From the NCBI GenBank assembly GCA_030706745.1, contig JAUZNX010000009.1, forward strand, positions 1-58,739: a stretch of 58,739 bases of DNA. The letters are read 5' to 3'. This stretch comes from Bacteroidota bacterium (GTDB lineage Bacteria > Bacteroidota > Ignavibacteria > Palsa-1295). The notes beneath the pieces were generated by a model, which worked only from the letters and a program-made list of their open reading frames with translations, ran no database searches and had not been told where the DNA came from. Position 1 is the stretch's first letter. Each line of letters starts with the position of its first letter. Positions 7,725 to 20,744 of the stretch are shown piece after piece. Made by a program: the position numbers and the translations under genes.

Positions 7725-10700
7725 CTACGGGCTTGCGGTTGCCGGAATGGTTGAGATCGTCTCCGGAGTGAGCTTCGCAAGCACTTCTTCTATCTCCTTG
7801 AGTCGGTCGGGGCCATCCTCGGTCATGCGAAGGCGAACGACGAGTCGCAGGAGTTTGCCCTCGCTCAGCAAGCGGATATTCTGCTGTCCGACAAGCGAAA
7901 ACCGATCGAGCACAAGTGGGAAAGTATGCTGATAGTAAAAGGCCTCGTCTTGCGGTGGGAGCAGAATGCGAAGCGTGCGAGTCTGCTCTTCAAAGATCAC
8001 ATTGCGCGCGCCGAGCTGCTTTGCGCGCTCGCGCACTCGTGCAACACCGAGCAACGTCATTGCTTCTTCTGGGATGGGACCGAACCGATCGCGCAGTTCG
8101 CGTGAAATTTCCTCGAGTTGCGCGTCCGTTGTGGCGGCGGCCATACGTTGATAGAATCCGAACCGCTCGGCATCATCCTCGATGTATGTCTCTGGAATGA
8201 GCGCGGTCATGCCGAGTTGAACGCTGACATCGCCCTCGCCTGAAAGCCGCTTCCGGCCAAATGCAGTTTTCGCCTCGCGCGCGAGATCATCCTTGAACAG
8301 TTCGCGGAATTCCTCGCGCTTGATCTCCTCCACCGCTTCTTCTACGGTCTTTTGGTAAAGATCGAAACCAATATCGGCGATAAAGCCGGATTGCTCGGCG
8401 CCGAGCAGATTGCCGGCGCCTCGAATTTCGAGATCGCGCATCGCAAGCTGGAATCCCGCACCAAGTTCGGAGAATTCTTCCATGGCTTCCAAACGGCGCA
8501 AGGCATCCTGCGACAGCTGATTCACCGGAGGCGCGATGAGATAGGCGTAGGCCTGTTCATTCGAGCGGCCGACTCTGCCTCGAAGCTGATAAAGCTCCGC
8601 AAGGCCAAAGTTCTGTGCGCGGTTGATGATGATTGTGTTCGCATTCGGCACGTCGAGACCGGATTCCACAATCTTGGTTGCAACCAGAATATCGATCTTC
8701 TTTTCGAGAAAATCGCGCATCATCTTTTCAATCGAGCTTGGGGGCAATTGTCCGTGGATGATGCCAACGCGTGCTCGTGGTGCAGCTTCGCGAAGTTTGT
8801 TGGCAAAAAAGTCGATATCATGGACTTTATCATGGATAGCATAAATTTGGCCGCCACGCGAAAGCTCGCGCCGTAATGCCTCTGCGATAACATGTTCGTC
8901 GTATCCCGCAAGCACTTCCGTCATGATCGGCAGCCGGTTACGAGGCGGCGTTTCCATGATCGAAAGATCGCGCGCGCCGAGCAGGGAGAAATTCAGCGTA
9001 CGAGGAATCGGCGTGGCTGTAAGCGTGAGTGTATCGACATTTGCGCGAAGCTCGCGCAACTTCTCTTTCGCAGCAACTCCGAAACGGTGCTCTTCATCGA
9101 TGACCAGCAATCCAAGATCCTTGAATATGACATCCTTGGATAGAATGCGATGCGTGCCGATCAGCACGTCGATCTTGCCCTCGGCGAGATCTTTCAGGAT
9201 CGCGGTCTGCTCCTTCTTCGAGCGAAACCGCGAAAGCGATGCGCATTTGACTCCAAAGCGATCGAGACGATCCGAGAACGAACGGAAATGCTGCTCGGAG
9301 AGAATCGTTGTCGGCACGAGCACAGCCACTTGCTTCTTATCGAGCACGGCCTTCATCGTGGCGCGCAATGCAACCTCGGTCTTGCCATATCCGACATCGC
9401 CACAGATCAAGCGGTCCATTGGATGCCGCGACTCCATATCATGCTTTGCTTCCGCGCTGGCTTTGGCCTGATCTGGAGTGTCTTCATACATGAAGGCCGC
9501 CTCCATCTCGCGCTGAATGATATCGTCGGGACTGAACGCGAATCCTTCCGCTTGTTTGCGCTTGGCGTAGAGCTGAATTAGATTTCGGGCGATGTCCTTG
9601 AGCCGCTTCTTGGTTTTCTCTTTTGTCCGCTGCCACTCGGCACTTCCAAGCTTCGAGAGTTTCGGCTCCGAATCTTTTGTCTCTCCAGCAGAGTACTTCG
9701 AGAGGCGGCCGATATAATCGAGATTGACAAAGAGCACATCACTGTCACGATAGACAAGCCGGACGACCTCTTGCTTTTTTCCAACGACCTCGATCGTTTC
9801 GAGGCCCATGAACTTGCCGATGCCCTTATCTTCGTGCACCAACAAATCGCCGCGCTTGAGTGCGCGAAGTTCGCGGAGCGAAATGCCTTTTGTGCGAGCG
9901 GCTTTTTTGCGCGCGGCAGCGCCACGCTCACGCTTACGACCGAACAACTCGTGCTCGGCATAGACTGCCGCCGGCCCAACCTGGAATCCATGCGAAAGGG
10001 ATGGCTCGACGTACTGGACGGAGTGGACGGGAGTGGACTCAGTGGATTCTTCCGTATCGAGCAGATCGCGCAGACGTTTTGAGAGGTCCTTCGTCTCGGA
10101 CATGATGATTGCGCTCGTGCCGCGGGAGGCCAGGTCCGCGAAGTGTTGGCGAATCAGCTTGAGATTCGCATTGTAGCTCAGTTGTGAGCGTCCACCAAAA
10201 TCGATCGTGCTGACACCTGTTGCCGGAAATGCTTCAATAGAGAGCCGCGCAAATTGTTGGATTGGTCCGAGGGAGTCCTTCGGGGCGCCACTTTCTTCGA
10301 GCGCCGACTGAACGCGCGACGGTTCGAAGGTAACGATCACGGTGTTTGCCGCGAGATAATCGAAGATCGTCGCGTCGCGGATCTCTCCGGATTCGGTCAG
10401 GGCGTTCGGCACGAGCGTGAGCGTTCCACGCCCTCCTGTCGAGCGCTGGCTGACGGCATCAAATGCGCGCATGCTTTCGATCGTATCACCGAAGAACTCG
10501 ATACGGATTGGAAGCGTCTCGGTATAAGGGAAGACATCGACAATACCACCGCGAACTGCGAAATCACCAGCAGACTCGACGAATTGCTTGCGCTCAAAGT
10601 GGTGCTTCGTGAGCCATGTGACCAGCGTTTCAAAGCCGATGGATTCCATCACGGTCACTGTCATGGATTCTGCTGCGAATGCATCTCGTCGCGGAAGGGG

Positions 10701-11117
10701 AAAGGCCATCGCTGCGGCATCTGCAATTGTGATGATTGGACCTTTGGCTCGGGCAAGGCGATCGATGGCTTCGAGCAATTGTGCGGTCGCCTCGGCAGTC
10801 TGTGTTCGCTTTTGGCGTTCGCGCGCAAGCAACGATGCGTGAGCCCCTTCGCTGAAGAGCGCGAGACGCTCTTCCCCCATGAGTCGCGCGAGATCGTCAT
10901 AGAGCCGCTCAGCCGTTTCGGCGTCTTCGCTGAGCAGCAGGAATGGACGAGCGAGCGCTTCACACGCGGATGCGACAACAAGCGAGTCGAGCGAAGCCGG
11001 GATATTCGTGAGATGCATCTCGGCGCTGGCATCCATGCCCTTCAGGGCACGCCGGAGCGATTCAAAGGCTGGCAACTCTTTGAGGAGCGGAGAAAGCAGG
11101 CGATAAAATGGGGTCAC
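7725..11117 (-). CDS. mfd: Transcription-repair coupling factor Mfd
   Basis: 1130 residues, the usual length. The N-terminal UvrB-homology region is followed by the RNA-polymerase-interacting domain (about residue 425, LLVHEDKGIGKFMGLETI). The superfamily-2 helicase motor has Walker A in GDVGYGKTEVALRA (about 570) and motif II DEEHRFG (about 670; most Mfd have DEEQRFG). Further motor motifs are TLTATPIPRTL, VATKIVESGLDVPNANT and QLRGRVGRS. The C-terminal D7 domain closes the protein. Mfd displaces RNA polymerase stalled at lesions and recruits UvrA. The start is GTG at 11117, because an in-frame stop lies four codons upstream. Same-strand neighbours upstream are a membrane protein and ligA, giving a repair-associated cluster. 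Confidence 0.98.
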   Translation of the reverse strand: MTPFYRLLSPLLKELPAFESLRRALKGMDASAEMHLTNIPASLDSLVVASACEALARPFLLLSEDAETAERLYDDLARLMGEERLALFSEGAHASLLARERQKRTQTAEATAQLLEAIDRLARAKGPIITIADAAAMAFPLPRRDAFAAESMTVTVMESIGFETLVTWLTKHHFERKQFVESAGDFAVRGGIVDVFPYTETLPIRIEFFGDTIESMRAFDAVSQRSTGGRGTLTLVPNALTESGEIRDATIFDYLAANTVIVTFEPSRVQSALEESGAPKDSLGPIQQFARLSIEAFPATGVSTIDFGGRSQLSYNANLKLIRQHFADLASRGTSAIIMSETKDLSKRLRDLLDTEESTESTPVHSVQYVEPSLSHGFQVGPAAVYAEHELFGRKRERGAAARKKAARTKGISLRELRALKRGDLLVHEDKGIGKFMGLETIEVVGKKQEVVRLVYRDSDVLFVNLDYIGRLSKYSAGETKDSEPKLSKLGSAEWQRTKEKTKKRLKDIARNLIQLYAKRKQAEGFAFSPDDIIQREMEAAFMYEDTPDQAKASAEAKHDMESRHPMDRLICGDVGYGKTEVALRATMKAVLDKKQVAVLVPTTILSEQHFRSFSDRLDRFGVKCASLSRFRSKKEQTAILKDLAEGKIDVLIGTHRILSKDVIFKDLGLLVIDEEHRFGVAAKEKLRELRANVDTLTLTATPIPRTLNFSLLGARDLSIMETPPRNRLPIMTEVLAGYDEHVIAEALRRELSRGGQIYAIHDKVHDIDFFANKLREAAPRARVGIIHGQLPPSSIEKMMRDFLEKKIDILVATKIVESGLDVPNANTIIINRAQNFGLAELYQLRGRVGRSNEQAYAYLIAPPVNQLSQDALRRLEAMEEFSELGAGFQLAMRDLEIRGAGNLLGAEQSGFIADIGFDLYQKTVEEAVEEIKREEFRELFKDDLAREAKTAFGRKRLSGEGDVSVQLGMTALIPETYIEDDAERFGFYQRMAAATTDAQLEEISRELRDRFGPIPEEAMTLLGVARVRERAKQLGARNVIFEEQTRTLRILLPPQDEAFYYQHTFPLVLDRFSLVGQQNIRLLSEGKLLRLVVRLRMTEDGPDRLKEIEEVLAKLTPETISTIPATASP

Positions 11118-11238
11118 GATGCGAGTTCTTTAAAACGGCTGAATGCAGCCACGCGATGAAAGCCAAGCTCCCACCGCGTGCCGCTGGTTTTTGCGTTAAG
11201 CCGCCCTTCAACAAAGGCCGTGCGCGCTTGGTGCGGAC

Positions 11239-12294
11239 TTAGTCTAAATACACCAGCGCCCCATCACGCCGCGTACGAAGATCATAGTAAAATACCGTCA
11301 CGAATACAGGGAAAAATGCTCCGAGAAGCAGAATGAACACCGTAATTTCTCCCGCCAACTGCCAAAGAAAGCCTGGCAAGGACCTCAGTATCCATGGAAC
11401 AGTAACGACCTGAGCGGTCAGAAATTCCTTACACCACTCAATGACATCGCCAAAGGCGAAACCAGCTATAACACTGACCACGATTGCGGCAAGGAACAGA
11501 ATTACTCCGAAACCCACTGAGGTACCCAAAATGCGGATCCCATGTCCGAGTGTAAGCCGCCAACTACGGCGCAAGGCTGGTATGGGCCCAATCTCCTCGC
11601 TGATAACCGCAGGTACTGTCGCGAAAAGTCGAATGCCAATGTAAATCTCGATAACCGTGATCATACTTCCGAAAAATGCCTGAACGCTATTCGGAAGAAC
11701 GGCCGTAAGACCAAATAGTACATCGACCAAAAGCCCGGCAACAAAATAAACTAGATACAGTCCAAGCAATATCCACAGATGTCTGGCAATACTTGACCGA
11801 AGAGCTTCGGCCACATTCTGTCCACGTTCTTCAAAATACTGACAGGCGAGATCGATCGTGGATGACAGCAATCCGAATGCACCCAGCAAAAGGAGCAGGC
11901 CTCCCGCGCCGAGAAGCACCCAAGCGTTCGAGAATTGCGATAGGTTGGATTCAAAATATTCCCGCACCTGATGCAACGAGACTCTCCCCGGCGCGAGGAT
12001 CGTATCCGGAACACCAAAGATGCGCTCCTCCTGCTCGATCATTGGATTTTGTTTCGCCATCCAAACACGGAAGTCATTCCGAAGCGATGTGACATCCGAA
12101 TCATTGAGTGCCAGATCACTCCGCGCGCGAACGAGAGCTTGACTGGAGAGTTCACTGGTGCCGTATGTGAAGAGTGAGATACCCGGCAGAATGAGAATCA
12201 ACAGTAATAGCGCATATCGCGGAAAAATCCGGAATGAGATCGAGAGGGTCTCACCGATGATGTCAACGAGCGAAAGAGGGCGGGATGGAATCAC
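11239..12294 (-). CDS. Multi-pass membrane protein, GPDPase-membrane-domain-like
   Basis: 351 residues with about six hydrophobic segments. The N-terminal sequence RPLSLVDIIGETLSISFRIF followed by a long helix resembles proteins annotated with the glycerophosphoryl-diester-phosphodiesterase membrane domain (or DUF975/YciC-like), which have no catalytic domain and an unknown role. A second typical segment is PALRRSWRLTLGHGIRILG. The start is GTG at 12294. It lies between ligA and mfd, with 43 and 121 base gaps, on the same strand. No substrate can be inferred. Confidence 0.7.
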   Translation of the reverse strand: MIPSRPLSLVDIIGETLSISFRIFPRYALLLLILILPGISLFTYGTSELSSQALVRARSDLALNDSDVTSLRNDFRVWMAKQNPMIEQEERIFGVPDTILAPGRVSLHQVREYFESNLSQFSNAWVLLGAGGLLLLLGAFGLLSSTIDLACQYFEERGQNVAEALRSSIARHLWILLGLYLVYFVAGLLVDVLFGLTAVLPNSVQAFFGSMITVIEIYIGIRLFATVPAVISEEIGPIPALRRSWRLTLGHGIRILGTSVGFGVILFLAAIVVSVIAGFAFGDVIEWCKEFLTAQVVTVPWILRSLPGFLWQLAGEITVFILLLGAFFPVFVTVFYYDLRTRRDGALVYLD

Positions 12295-12337
12295 AAATTG
12301 AGAATAAAAGTCGAATGATCAAACTATGAGAACAACC

Positions 12338-16035
<3,698 letters not shown>

Positions 16036-16037
16036 AC

Positions 16038-17450
16038 CTATGGACCAGGCGGGACAGGTTCAACGGAGTGGAGTTCAGTGGTCGGTCCTTTGCTCCGTTT
16101 GCTCTTGGGTTGCTTCGACTTCGGAGTCGCCGACGGAAGATTCGAGGGGGAATTCTTAGCCTGCGATGGCTTTAGCTGGGGCTTGGTGCCATTCTTAACC
16201 GGAACGGGCCGCACCGGCTGTATACTGGGTGTCTTTACTGTCCTCGCGGTTGGCTTGGCCTTCGATGGAGCTTTCCCCGGTACGCTCTTTGGTACTATTG
16301 GCGCGGCTGGAGCAGCAACAATTGGAGCCGCAGGAGTAGGCACACTCGTCAGAGACTTCCAGTTCAATTCTCGTCCCCCGAGACTGACGTGGTTTCGCAT
16401 CAACACCAAGCCGCGTATTACGACGCTTGAATTTTGAATAGTTGGCAGGTTCGAGAGCCGTTGACCGTCGAGCTGCATCTCAACAGATTTCTGATTGCCG
16501 ATGTCCAGCAGGATTTTCTCGGCTGCACGAAACGTGCGAGTCTCTCCCGCACGAAGCTGGCCCCGATATGCCGGCACGCCATCTGGTGCAATCGAAACCC
16601 AGACTGGCTGCGTCGCCCGAAGGATGAAGTGGATCGAGTCCTTAATAGGCACGGTCGGCGAAGTCGTGGCTGCCGTGTTTGAACTTGCTGTACGTTTCTT
16701 GCCCGGCGAAGGGGTTGGGGTTTCAACGGGCGCGGGAATATACTCTCCTTTGACGGCAGTGCTCGCACCTTCGGTCCGATACATGCGAATCGCAAAGAAT
16801 ATCGCGGTACCAAAGAGCAATGCCAATAACGCAATCACACCATAAGTCGCACGTTTGGAAATTGTTCGAACCGGACGTACTCGTGGTGACGATACTGATG
16901 CTGCTTCCTCGATGGGAATCTCCGAAGCTTTCTGTTCAATCGGAAGGGGTGGCAAGCCGTGCCGTTCACGCCGAACATTCTCGGCCTCATCCCAGAGGCT
17001 TTTGGAAGTCAAGACTTCAATGGCCTCCTTCCCACCAGTCTCGACCATTTGAACGACACTTTCCGTCGTCTTAGTGACTGATTTGACGGCCGACCGGACT
17101 GCGGTGTTCGCCATCCGTGCTGTTTCGCGCGCAACATCGGAGATGGGCGCCGATCGTTCGCCGGCTAAATGGCTCACCACCTTTGGATCCTTCGGGGAGG
17201 CAGGTGGTGCTCCCGGCAATAAGGCAAACTCATTTGGCACAGCCACTCCGACAGCGCGAGCGAACTCCCGAACAAACGCCTTGACATAGGGACCCTGCGG
17301 TATTCGGGTCAAATCGCCAGATTCAATCGCCTCCAAATGGCGCCGGTGAATTTTGGTCGTCGCGGCAATATCATCGAGCGAACGGCCACGCGCGATGCGT
17401 GCCCGTCTCAATTCCTCACCCAATGCTTGAAACCGTTCGTCAGTGACCAT
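16038..17450 (-). CDS. RodZ-like HTH membrane protein with long Pro/Lys tail
   Basis: 470 residues. The N-terminal HTH_25 domain (about 8-70, ELRRARIARGRSLDDIAATT and RHLEAIESGDLTRIPQGPYV) is the RodZ form, which in characterised species binds the actin-like MreB rather than DNA. A cytoplasmic linker and one membrane helix (about residues 198-220, YGVIALLALLFGTAIFFAI) follow. The periplasmic DUF4115 beta domain comes next (about 272-355, TQPVWVSIAPDGVPAYRGQL). The last 100 or so residues are a low-complexity Pro/Ala/Lys/Ser tail with near repeats (APIVAAPAAPIVPK), longer than in typical RodZ. The stop lies 2 bases before the histidine-kinase start. mreB is not in the window. Confidence 0.85.
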   Translation of the reverse strand: MVTDERFQALGEELRRARIARGRSLDDIAATTKIHRRHLEAIESGDLTRIPQGPYVKAFVREFARAVGVAVPNEFALLPGAPPASPKDPKVVSHLAGERSAPISDVARETARMANTAVRSAVKSVTKTTESVVQMVETGGKEAIEVLTSKSLWDEAENVRRERHGLPPLPIEQKASEIPIEEAASVSSPRVRPVRTISKRATYGVIALLALLFGTAIFFAIRMYRTEGASTAVKGEYIPAPVETPTPSPGKKRTASSNTAATTSPTVPIKDSIHFILRATQPVWVSIAPDGVPAYRGQLRAGETRTFRAAEKILLDIGNQKSVEMQLDGQRLSNLPTIQNSSVVIRGLVLMRNHVSLGGRELNWKSLTSVPTPAAPIVAAPAAPIVPKSVPGKAPSKAKPTARTVKTPSIQPVRPVPVKNGTKPQLKPSQAKNSPSNLPSATPKSKQPKSKRSKGPTTELHSVEPVPPGP

Positions 17451-17525
17451 GCATTACCTCAAGCATGAACGCACAGGGCGCGAGCGTTGGTTCAAATTCG
17501 ATGAAAGAATGAACAAAGCTAAAGA

Positions 17526-18401
17526 CTACTTGGAGAGTCTCTGCATGCGTTGGAGTTGCTGCGGTTCGTTTTGGACGACCCAATCGTCTACCGAAAGCAA
17601 TTCAAAAGCCATGGCATAATGGGGACCAGCCAGCTCACCCTTGCCCAGTGAATAGAGTGCCTCCGCAAGCTCCTGGCGAATGTAACCGTCGTCTTTGCCC
17701 TCTGTTAGAAGACGATCCAGGATGGGTTGCATCAATGTTTGGGATTCTTGCATCCGTCCAGCGAGCCGCGCGGCCTTTGCACGATCTTTCACTGTGTACA
17801 TATCCGGCGAACCCGTACGCTCGGCTTGCAACGCGGCAAGTCGCGAGAAATAATCATAGGCTGAATCATATTCTCCAAGCGAGAGGTATGTCTCGCCAAC
17901 ATTATTGTACAGTGCAAAGAGCCATCCCCGCTCGTTTGTCGCTTCGGCAAGCGCGATCGCTTTCAAATTCCATTCGAGCTGGATCGCTGGCTCAACCTCC
18001 GCGATCGCAATCATGTGGACTGCATCGACAGCATAACGGCTCTCATTCAGCGCAGAAGCGACATCGTATGCTTGATGAAAGAGTGGCAGAGCGCTCTCGC
18101 GCTGATTGGATGAGTTATACGCTCGGCCACGTTCAAGGAGGTACCGGGCACGAGCAAGTCGTAGATCGTGCTTAGAAATCAGTTGCTCGGCTGCGTCTAG
18201 CGTGGCATGGCCCATCTCGAATTTGCCCTGGAGTCCTTCGCAACGGGCGATCTGTGTCAGCAATTGGGCGAGATACTCCGCATCATGCGACAACTCAGCG
18301 GCTGGCAGGAGCTCACGAAAGCGCCGCTCCGTCTCGCCGGGATCTCCATAATTCCAAAGAGTATCGAAGTTTGGTAGGGTGGATTTTGACTGACTCATCA
18401 T
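17526..18401 (-). CDS. TPR-repeat protein
   Basis: 291 residues of helical repeats and no signal peptide. Repeats are visible through the length, for example YLAQLLTQIARCEGLQGKFE, YLLERGRAYNSSNQRESALP and ALYNNVGETYLSLGEYDSAY, giving about five to six TPR hairpins, likely a cytoplasmic protein-interaction scaffold. It is the first gene of the minus-strand run TPR, rodZ-like, histidine kinase, ligA, membrane protein, mfd, separated from the rodZ-like gene by 75 bases. It is divergent from the MFS transporter gene. No enzyme domain is seen, so its partner is not known. Confidence 0.8.
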   Translation of the reverse strand: MMSQSKSTLPNFDTLWNYGDPGETERRFRELLPAAELSHDAEYLAQLLTQIARCEGLQGKFEMGHATLDAAEQLISKHDLRLARARYLLERGRAYNSSNQRESALPLFHQAYDVASALNESRYAVDAVHMIAIAEVEPAIQLEWNLKAIALAEATNERGWLFALYNNVGETYLSLGEYDSAYDYFSRLAALQAERTGSPDMYTVKDRAKAARLAGRMQESQTLMQPILDRLLTEGKDDGYIRQELAEALYSLGKGELAGPHYAMAFELLSVDDWVVQNEPQQLQRMQRLSK

Positions 18402-18513
18402 GGGTTCGATCTGGCTTAGTCAATACATAAGTCTTATCAGAAGGCCAGAATTCCCAAACGGTCTCTGGAAACCTGCCCGTGTCAACGCACGTAGCACCGG
18501 ACACAATACACGA

Positions 18514-19878
18514 ATGGAATTCAATGGAAAAGCATTATTGCCCGATGTGAGCTGGCGCAAGCTGAAGCATGCACCACAAAATTTGCTCAGCGGAACATTC
18601 CGCTCGCTCCGCCATCCGAATTATCGTCTTTTCTTTTTCGGTCAACTCATTTCGCTGATCGGCACGTGGCTGCAAAATACCGCGCTGGCCTGGCTCGTCT
18701 ATTCGCTGACGAAGAACGCCATGACGCTCGGTATTGTCAGCTTTTTGGGTTCGATCCCAGTACTCTTTTTCTCTGTGCTGGCCGGCACCTTCGCCGATGA
18801 GCACCCCAAACGCAGAATCCTCGTCTGGACCCAAGCTGCGGCTGGGGTGCAGGCCATCTTGCTTGCCGTAGCGATTTGGACCGGCAATGCCACGGTTGTG
18901 GTAATTGGCATCGCGAATTTCCTGCTTGGGATCGTCAACGCATTCGATATGCCAACGCGCCAGGCATTTGTCGTGGAAATGGCTAGCAAGGAAGACGTGA
19001 CAAATGCCGTGGCCCTCAATTCGGCAGTCTTCAATGCTGCGCGCCTGATTGGCCCAGCATTCGCCGGATATATTATCTACGCGCTCTCGATCGACATGTG
19101 CTTCTTCCTGAATGGGATCTCGTATATTGCGGTGATACTAGGGCTCATGATGATGCGCTTCGATCGCCTAGAGATCCGGAAACGAGCTCTAAATGTCACG
19201 CGCTGGAGCGCTATGAAAGAAGGTATTGCATACTTGAACCGAATTCCCCAATTGCGCGCGCTGATGTTCCTCGTCATGGGAATGACTCTCTTCGGATGGA
19301 GCTATACGGTGAATTTGCCAGTCGTGGCCGACCACCTGCTTCGTGGTGGATCCTCGGTCTATAGTGCACTGCTTGCTGCGAATGGTGCTGGTGCATTGTT
19401 GGCAGCGCTTTCGCAAGCGGCATTTGGCAGTAGATTCGATGCTCGCCGCATGCTCTTTGTTGGACTCGGAGCATTTATCGTCGGACTTGTCACACTATCG
19501 TTCGCGCTTTCCATCTGGATGGCTGTCGTCGCTCTCGTCTGTATTGGTTGGGGCATCATCACCTTTTTCATAACGGCAAATACGACTCTTCAGCGCCGGA
19601 CACCCGATCATCTTCGGGGTCGTGTCATGAGCATCTACACGCTGGCATTTGCGGGGCTGTTCCCGTTCGGGAGTCTATTTGCCGGTTGGCTTGCCCAGTT
19701 TTTAGGCGTTGCGGACGCCTTCCGGATCAATGCGGCGGTGCTGCTCTGTTTTGCGGTTCCGGCCATGCTCTACCTGCGGAACGTCCCTCGGCTACGTACG
19801 TTACCACGCGAAGCCCTGGAAGCCCTGCTTGCCGGGGAACAACAGGTAATCCAAGCGGAACAGATTTCGAAAGGATGA
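18514..19878 (+). CDS. MFS transporter, MFS_3/EntS-like
   Basis: 454 residues from the ATG at 18514. The open frame runs further upstream, but those residues do not look like coding sequence and would reach the start of the divergent TPR gene. Twelve predicted membrane helices follow a roughly 25-residue cytoplasmic N-terminus. The first helix motif LRHPNYRLFFFGQLISLIGT and the TM2-3 loop (ADEHPKRRILVWTQ) are the pattern of the MFS_3 family (EntS, macrolide and siderophore exporters). The equivalent of the second-half loop is GSRFDARRML. The likely role is drug or small-metabolite efflux through the inner membrane driven by protons. No regulator is adjacent. Confidence 0.9.
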   Translation: MEFNGKALLPDVSWRKLKHAPQNLLSGTFRSLRHPNYRLFFFGQLISLIGTWLQNTALAWLVYSLTKNAMTLGIVSFLGSIPVLFFSVLAGTFADEHPKRRILVWTQAAAGVQAILLAVAIWTGNATVVVIGIANFLLGIVNAFDMPTRQAFVVEMASKEDVTNAVALNSAVFNAARLIGPAFAGYIIYALSIDMCFFLNGISYIAVILGLMMMRFDRLEIRKRALNVTRWSAMKEGIAYLNRIPQLRALMFLVMGMTLFGWSYTVNLPVVADHLLRGGSSVYSALLAANGAGALLAALSQAAFGSRFDARRMLFVGLGAFIVGLVTLSFALSIWMAVVALVCIGWGIITFFITANTTLQRRTPDHLRGRVMSIYTLAFAGLFPFGSLFAGWLAQFLGVADAFRINAAVLLCFAVPAMLYLRNVPRLRTLPREALEALLAGEQQVIQAEQISKG

Positions 19879-19968
19879 GATTAGACACATTGCGGTTTGC
19901 ACGCACTGTGTAATGAGTTCGCCTGTTTTAAACGTAGCTCCTTCATTCGCTACTAGCCCCAGGCTGCG

Positions 19969-20376
19969 ATGATTGCATTTATTCTTCTCAAAGGCAAGGA
20001 CTTCGTAATCCCAGACGGCATTTCAGTCGGGATCATCGGCATGTTCTTTGGCCTGATTATGGGCCTCTTTTATTACCAGCACTACCTCAAGCCATGGTTC
20101 TGGGCGATATCGCTTGTAGCCGGTGCACTCTTCACATCATTTTTTCACTGGGTTTTTCTTCGGCGGCCTTCCAGCGACGATTCGACTTCATTGGTCCTTA
20201 CTATTGCCTCATTCATTGTGCCCTTCGCTCTAACACTGGCCTTGAATCAGACGCTCTACGTACTGAAGGTCCGAAAACGCAAGCAACGCTCGGGACGAAA
20301 GCGCCATTCGAGTTTTTTCGACACGGTCAATGCCGCTGACGCGCTTAAACGAGAAAGGGATGTTACATCACTATGA
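19969..20376 (+). CDS. Small integral membrane protein, unknown
   Basis: 135 residues with about four hydrophobic helices (about 17-35, 43-62, 72-90 and a shorter N-terminal one) and a basic cytoplasmic-looking tail (VRKRKQRSGRKRHSS). I do not recognise a family. The stop overlaps the next ATG by four bases (ATGA, 20373-20376), coupling it to the downstream lipoprotein. It has a similar strand and composition to its neighbours, so there is no sign of transfer. Confidence 0.65.
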   Translation: MIAFILLKGKDFVIPDGISVGIIGMFFGLIMGLFYYQHYLKPWFWAISLVAGALFTSFFHWVFLRRPSSDDSTSLVLTIASFIVPFALTLALNQTLYVLKVRKRKQRSGRKRHSSFFDTVNAADALKRERDVTSL

Positions 20377-20744
20377 AATTACTCCGTCTGCTTTTCCTAT
20401 TATCCCCAGTTGTGGCTGGTTGTCTGACCAATCCTCCAATCACACAAGAGTATATGACTGTAAGTCCGCGCTCCGTTGTGTTTGCCAAGGGTGATTCTGG
20501 TTCGACGATATCGATTACGCATTCCTGCACATGTCCATTTACCTGGACTTCAAAGATTACTCCGAGCTCTGCTTCGGCGTGGCTCCAATTCCCGCCGGAT
20601 ACGACCGGTGACCATTCCAACATTCAGATTTCTGTGCTGCCATCCCACATGTCGGCCGATACGAATCGTGCTACAATCACGATCACCTCGAACAGCTATG
20701 GGATGGATTCTATTGAGGTCGTAGCCTACGGGCCGAGATCTTAA
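20373..20744 (+). CDS. BACON-like small lipoprotein
   Basis: 123 residues. It has a lipoprotein signal with lipobox VAGC (Cys about 17). The mature part is one immunoglobulin-like beta domain: MTVSPRSVVFAKGDSGSTIS, then a Cys-x-Cys (CTCPFTW), then WLQFPPDT and ATITITSN. The order of strands, the Ser/Thr-rich pattern and the W-L motif resemble BACON domains, which occur in Bacteroidota surface proteins and are associated with carbohydrate or mucin binding. A second member of the pair is the membrane protein just upstream. Its TAA stop interlocks with the TAA of the convergent gene in the palindrome TTAA (20741-20744). Confidence 0.6.
   Translation: MKLLRLLFLLSPVVAGCLTNPPITQEYMTVSPRSVVFAKGDSGSTISITHSCTCPFTWTSKITPSSASAWLQFPPDTTGDHSNIQISVLPSHMSADTNRATITITSNSYGMDSIEVVAYGPRS

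Noticed and set aside
18400-18513. N-terminal extension of the MFS transporter
   Set aside because: It would reach the start of the divergent TPR gene, and the residues do not fit the family.
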